A stretch of DNA of 36,289 nt from Actinophytocola sp. (GTDB lineage: Bacteria > Actinomycetota > Actinomycetes > Mycobacteriales > Pseudonocardiaceae). Shown here piece after piece: positions 31,884-36,289 of the stretch. The position numbers and the translations under genes were made by a program. Location of the stretch: assembly GCA_009379975.1 (NCBI GenBank), contig WHSS01000021.1:1-36289 (forward strand), written 5' to 3'. The stretch's first letter is position 1; the number at the start of each line of letters is the position of its first letter. The notes beneath the pieces are model-generated. The model did no database searches, was not told the DNA's origin, and worked only from the letters and a program-made list of their open reading frames with translations.

Positions 31884-34058
31884 ATGGCTCGACCGAAGCC
31901 AGTTGCCCAAGACAGAGGTCGTGGGCTTGGGCGGCGGAAGTTCCTGACCTTCCTGGTGGCTGCCCCGACCCTCACCGTCGCGGCGAAGTGGGGGTTGGAC
32001 GGGTTCGCACCGGCGACCGCGGTACCCAGCCTGCCTTCGCTCGCTGATGTCGGCGACCTCGGCGACGCGCTGATCATTGGCATCAAGCCGACGTCTCACC
32101 TGATGGTCCTCGAAATCACCGAGGACAACCGAATGCGCTTCGAGCTGCCGCGAGTTGAGGTCGGGCAGGGCATCACGACGTCCATGGCGATGATCGTGGC
32201 CGAGGAGCTGGACGCCCGGCTCGGCGATGTGGACATCCAGCTGTCGGACTCACGGCCGGAACTGCAGTTCAACCAGTTCACCGCCGCCTCCACTGGGGTG
32301 CGGGTGCTGTGGGAACCGGTACGGCAGATGGCCGCGGACGCCCGCGCCCGGCTGGTCGCGGCGGCCGCGAAACGGTGGGACGTGCCGGCCGGGCAGTTGA
32401 CGACCCGTGACTCCCATGTCTGGGCGCCCGACGGGCGCAGCCTCAGCTACGGCTCGCTCTCGGCCGACGCGCGCGAGGAATCGGCGGCAGGTGCCGAGCC
32501 GAAGGAATCATCGGAATTCAAGGTTATCGGCAAGCCGACCACGCGGCTCGATGCTTACAACATCGTGACCGGCAAGGCGCTGTACACCATGGACCTGCCG
32601 ATCGAGGGCGCGCTGCCGACCGTGGTGGCGCGACCGCCGACGATCAAGGGAACCGTCGCCTCGGTCGACGATCAGGAAGCCAAGGCGATGCCGGGCGTCG
32701 TCGCGGTGACCAGGATCCCTTCGGGTATCGCGGTGAGCGCGGAGACCTTCTACGACGCGCTGCGCGCCCGCGACGCGCTGAAGATCACCTGGCATGCGGG
32801 CCCGAACGACAATCTGTCCGATTCGGATATTCGCTCGCAGCTGAAGGGCACCGTCGAGCCGCTTGCCGCGCCGAAGGTGCGGGACAGCTACCTGGACGTG
32901 ACCTTCGACTTCGCCTTCGTCAACCACGCGCCGATGGAGGTCGAAAACGCCATCGCGCACGTGCGGGACGGCAAAGCCGACGTGTGGATGCCCTCGCAGG
33001 CGCCGATCTACGCCCAGCAGACCATCGCCGAGGCGGTCGGCCTCCCGGAGGAGGCGGTCCGGGTGCACGTCAACCGCGCGGGCGGTTCGTTCGGGCGCAA
33101 GCTGTTCTTGGACGCGGGGCTCGAAGCGGCCCGTGTCTCGAGGGTGATCGGCAGGCCGGTCAAGCTGATGTGGACCCGCCAGGACGACATGAAGCACGGC
33201 CGGATGCGCCCGAGGAGCCATCACACGATCCGGGCCAGCTACACCGCGGGCGAGGTGATGTCCTTCGAGCATCGGATGGCCGGGGTCGTCGTCGACTTCA
33301 CACACGGGCTCGGTGAGGCCCTGACCTCGAACACGGACGACCCGAACGAGTTCCCCAGCGCCATCTACTTCAACATGTCGCAGGCGAACCCGTACAACTT
33401 GGGGCTCGCGCAGCAGTCGATGAAGGACCTGATCCTGAAGATCCCGACCGGCAGCTGGCGGTCGGTGTACTCGGGGGTCATGCGCACGGCCGAGGAAGTG
33501 GTCATGGACGAGCTCGCCGAGCGGATGGGCGAGGACGCGATCACGTTCCGGAAGCGGATGGTCAAAGCCAACTCGGGCAAGGCCGTCCTCGCCAAGGCCG
33601 CCGAGGCCGCGAACTGGGGCAGGGGCATGCCGTCCGGGCACGCGCAGGGCGTCGGCTACCACTCGGAGTACCGGTCGCATGTCGCGTGCATTGTGGAGCT
33701 GGACGCTTCTGACCATCCGCATGTCACCAAGGCGGTCCTCGTTGCCGACGTCGGCCAGGTGGTCAACCCGCGTGGCCTCGAGGCGCAGATGCTCGGCAGC
33801 ACGATGGACGGGATCGCCACCGCGTTGCGGGCGGGTGTGCATATCGACAACGGCGCGGTGCGGGAGAGCAGCTACGGCGACTTCCTTTGGACGAAGCATC
33901 ACGACGCGAAGTTCGAGTTCGAATTCCACAGCATTTCCACCACCTGGGAGCCAGGCGGCGCGGGCGAACTGGCCGTTCCCGCTGTCTGTGCTGCGGTGGC
34001 CAACGCCTACGCCAGGGCGACCGGCACCAGGCCGCGCAGCTTTCCGATCAGCTTCTAG
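31884..34058 (+). CDS. Tat-exported molybdopterin-binding subunit of a xanthine oxidase-family hydroxylase (IorB-like), copy 2
   Basis: A 724-residue paralogue of the protein at 7639-9789. The twin-arginine signal is GRRKFLTFLVAAPTLTVAA (residues 16-34), nearly identical to that of copy 1. The molybdopterin loop AGGSFGRKL and the C-terminal GGAGELAVPA with the catalytic Glu are intact, as are KLMWTRQDDMKHGRMRP and GSWRSVYSG segments shared by both copies. The ATG at 31884 has GAGAGGAG upstream. Here the large subunit precedes the 2Fe-2S gene, the reverse of copy 1. The substrate is unknown; the copies differ most in the middle of the protein, where substrate specificity is expected. Confidence 0.9.
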   Translation: MARPKPVAQDRGRGLGRRKFLTFLVAAPTLTVAAKWGLDGFAPATAVPSLPSLADVGDLGDALIIGIKPTSHLMVLEITEDNRMRFELPRVEVGQGITTSMAMIVAEELDARLGDVDIQLSDSRPELQFNQFTAASTGVRVLWEPVRQMAADARARLVAAAAKRWDVPAGQLTTRDSHVWAPDGRSLSYGSLSADAREESAAGAEPKESSEFKVIGKPTTRLDAYNIVTGKALYTMDLPIEGALPTVVARPPTIKGTVASVDDQEAKAMPGVVAVTRIPSGIAVSAETFYDALRARDALKITWHAGPNDNLSDSDIRSQLKGTVEPLAAPKVRDSYLDVTFDFAFVNHAPMEVENAIAHVRDGKADVWMPSQAPIYAQQTIAEAVGLPEEAVRVHVNRAGGSFGRKLFLDAGLEAARVSRVIGRPVKLMWTRQDDMKHGRMRPRSHHTIRASYTAGEVMSFEHRMAGVVVDFTHGLGEALTSNTDDPNEFPSAIYFNMSQANPYNLGLAQQSMKDLILKIPTGSWRSVYSGVMRTAEEVVMDELAERMGEDAITFRKRMVKANSGKAVLAKAAEAANWGRGMPSGHAQGVGYHSEYRSHVACIVELDASDHPHVTKAVLVADVGQVVNPRGLEAQMLGSTMDGIATALRAGVHIDNGAVRESSYGDFLWTKHHDAKFEFEFHSISTTWEPGGAGELAVPAVCAAVANAYARATGTRPRSFPISF

Positions 34059-34070
34059 AGGAGACTTTTC

Positions 34071-34715
34071 GTGCAGAGAAAGTTCAAATTCTTCGTCAAC
34101 GGCGAGCGCGTCGAGGTCGACGGCGACGGCGATATGCCGCTGCTGTGGGCGCTGCGGGACAAGCTCGGCATCACCGGGCCGAAGTACGGCTGCGGGTCCG
34201 GGATCTGCCGCGCGTGCACCTGCCACCTCGACGGCGAGGAGGTCCAGACGTGCCAGGTTCCGCTCTCCGAGTGCCGTAACAAGCGCGTCACCACGATCGA
34301 GGGCCTGGCCGACGGCGATCAGTTGCACCCGGTGCAGCAGGCCTGGATCGACGCCGACGTCGGCCAGTGCGGGTTCTGCCAGCCCGGCCAGATCATGACC
34401 GCCGTCGCGCTGCTGGAGCGGACGTCGGAGCCGTCGGACGCCGACATCGCGGCGATCGAGAACATGTGCCGCTGCGGTACCTATGTCCGGATCAGGGAGG
34501 CGATCAAGGCCGCCGCGGCGGGCGACGTCGGTACGCCGGATGACCCGCCGGACAACGACAAGCCGGATAAGCCAGGCAAGCCTGATAATCCGGGTAAGAG
34601 CCAGGACAGGGGCAAGGGAGGAAAGCCCGACGTCGGCGAGCCGGAGGAGTCCGTCGAGGAACCGAGCGAGCCGGACGACTCCGTGATCGGCGGCATCGGG
34701 TCGTCCGTCGGCTAG
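34071..34715 (+). CDS. 2Fe-2S subunit of the molybdenum hydroxylase (IorA-like) with a C-terminal tail, copy 2
   Basis: A 214-residue small subunit. Residues 1-150 match copy 1 closely, with cluster Cys 41, 46, 49, 61 and 100, 103, 133, 135. Residues 151-214 are an added low-complexity tail rich in Pro, Asp, Lys and Gly ([13 protein letters not shown]-like), ending in an acidic stretch and GGIGSSVG, absent from copy 1 and from usual family members. The GTG at 34071 has GAGGAG upstream, 12 bp after the large-subunit stop. No signal peptide is present, so export depends on the Tat signal of the partner. The tail may contact the cell wall or a redox partner. Confidence 0.92.
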   Translation: MQRKFKFFVNGERVEVDGDGDMPLLWALRDKLGITGPKYGCGSGICRACTCHLDGEEVQTCQVPLSECRNKRVTTIEGLADGDQLHPVQQAWIDADVGQCGFCQPGQIMTAVALLERTSEPSDADIAAIENMCRCGTYVRIREAIKAAAAGDVGTPDDPPDNDKPDKPGKPDNPGKSQDRGKGGKPDVGEPEESVEEPSEPDDSVIGGIGSSVG

Positions 34716-34744
34716 CCGCGGCCAGGCCGTATTCTTCGCGTCGG

Positions 34745-35677
<933 letters not shown>

Positions 35678-35687
35678 TCGGAAAGCC

Positions 35688-36128
35688 ATGAATCGCGCGC
35701 TGGCGATGTCCGTCGTGCTCACCGCGGCGGTTGTGGTGTACCTGGTGCTGTTGGCGGGCCGCGCGGTCGCGCTGCTGGGGATGGGGGAGCCGGTGCCGGT
35801 GCTGTTGGGCGCCGGAGTGCTGCTGCTGCCGCTGCTCGGCATCTGGGTGCTTCTCAGCACGTGGCGTTCCGGGCTGAGCGTGGCGCGCCTGACCCGGGAA
35901 CTCGAGGCCGAAGGTGGGCTGCCGGACGTGTCGGGGCTGCCCCGGATGCCGAGCGGCCGGGTCGACCGGGCGGCCGCGGACGAGTGGTTCGCCGAGCGTA
36001 AAGCGGAGGTGGACGCCAACCCCGATGACTGGCGTGCGTGGTACCGCCTCGCGCATGCCTACGACATCGCCGGTGACCGTCGTCGCGCCCGGGACACCAT
36101 GCGCAAAGCGATTCAACTCTCGCGCTGA
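35688..36128 (+). CDS. Conserved membrane protein with TPR-like C-terminus
   Basis: A 146-residue protein with two membrane helices (about 7-32 and 38-60) and a cytoplasmic part containing a TPR-like unit (DWRAWYRLAHAYDIAGDRRRARDTMRKAI, about 114-142). Genes of this kind follow dapB in mycobacteria and relatives; the function is unknown. The ATG at 35688 lies 10 bp after dapB and the two should be one operon. The stop codon TGA (36126-36128) is formed by the first bases of a CTGAAAGACGCTTTCAG repeat, so that repeat has become part of the gene end. Confidence 0.85.
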   Translation: MNRALAMSVVLTAAVVVYLVLLAGRAVALLGMGEPVPVLLGAGVLLLPLLGIWVLLSTWRSGLSVARLTRELEAEGGLPDVSGLPRMPSGRVDRAAADEWFAERKAEVDANPDDWRAWYRLAHAYDIAGDRRRARDTMRKAIQLSR

Positions 36129-36149
36129 AAGACGCTTTCAGTCCGTTGA
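36125..36149. repeat. Left half of the CTGAAAGACGCTTTCAG palindrome
   Basis: These 25 bases, CTGAAAGACGCTTTCAG followed by TCCGTTGA, equal the left half of the palindrome at 15211-15257 (apart from its first base) up to and including its centre, and then break off at the tip of the element that follows. Confidence 0.75.
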
Positions 36150-36289
36150 GAGCCTGTTGCGATTTAGCGAAACATGGCGAAATCGGGGCACCAAATCAGT
36201 CTCAGGCTTGACCGTTCGGCGCCCAGCGTCCAACTCAGCCGTGTTCGGGCGACCACTGTCCGCGATCGGGGCAATTTTGCAACAGGCTC
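36150..36289. mobile_element. 140-bp MITE-like element with GAGCCTGTTGC termini
   Basis: The left tip GAGCCTGTTGC (36150-36160) is exactly complementary to the right tip (36279-36289). The interior has no gene. The right tip reads inwards as GAGCCTGTTGCAAAAT, sharing the CTGTTGCAAA core with ends of some IS families such as IS6. It is most simply a non-autonomous derivative of an insertion sequence. It interrupts a palindromic repeat precisely at its centre. The window ends with the element, so its right flank and any target duplication are not visible. Confidence 0.6.

Overview
The window reads as chromosomal DNA of a high-GC actinomycete: GTG starts are common, third codon positions are mostly G or C, and adjacent genes often overlap by ATGA. 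The linkage truB-ribF-rpsO-pnp-M16 protease ... dapB is the mycolic/pseudonocardial type. Intergenic palindromes of the CTGAAAGACGCTTTCAG and GGGGGAGCCGAAGGTGGCC type suggest Pseudonocardiaceae (Amycolatopsis/Prauserella/Saccharomonospora-like). The family assignment is inference.

Layout. 1-2.3 kb: the end of a PadR regulator, then an ABC ATPase and an FtsX-type permease that each carry a one-base loss in a G-run. The permease is also cut off by the remnant of a DUF222/HNH endonuclease gene. 2.4-7.3 kb: an MFS transporter, a small inverted-repeat element, a secreted DUF5995 protein and a large LuxR-family ATPase regulator. 7.6-15.2 kb: a Tat-exported molybdenum hydroxylase (2Fe-2S plus molybdopterin subunits, isoquinoline 1-oxidoreductase type) divergent from a complete conservon (NIT-domain sensor kinase, roadblock/LC7, DUF742, Ras-like GTPase) and an extra membrane-anchored Cys/His protein. 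15.3-16.5 kb: a secreted protein with DNDGD loops. 16.7-24.2 kb: the core block truB, ribF, an HTH protein, thpR, rpsO, pnp and an M16 peptidase. 24.3-27.4 kb: an aldo/keto reductase, a lipoprotein Cu/Zn SOD and a PucR-type regulator. 27.5-34.7 kb: a second conservon, again divergent from a second Tat-exported molybdenum hydroxylase. 34.7-36.3 kb: a 78-bp tandem repeat, dapB, a membrane protein, and a short inverted-repeat element inserted in the middle of a repeated palindrome.

The most interesting feature is that the same two-part module occurs twice: a conservon whose sensor kinase gene stands head to head with a predicted exported molybdo-iron-sulfur oxidase. The two copies have opposite overall orientation, and the order of the two oxidase genes differs between them. 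The arrangement suggests that the conservon senses the substrate, product or redox output of the exported oxidase, or controls its expression. The sequence gives the arrangement; the functional link is inference.

No rRNA, tRNA or CRISPR array was recognised.
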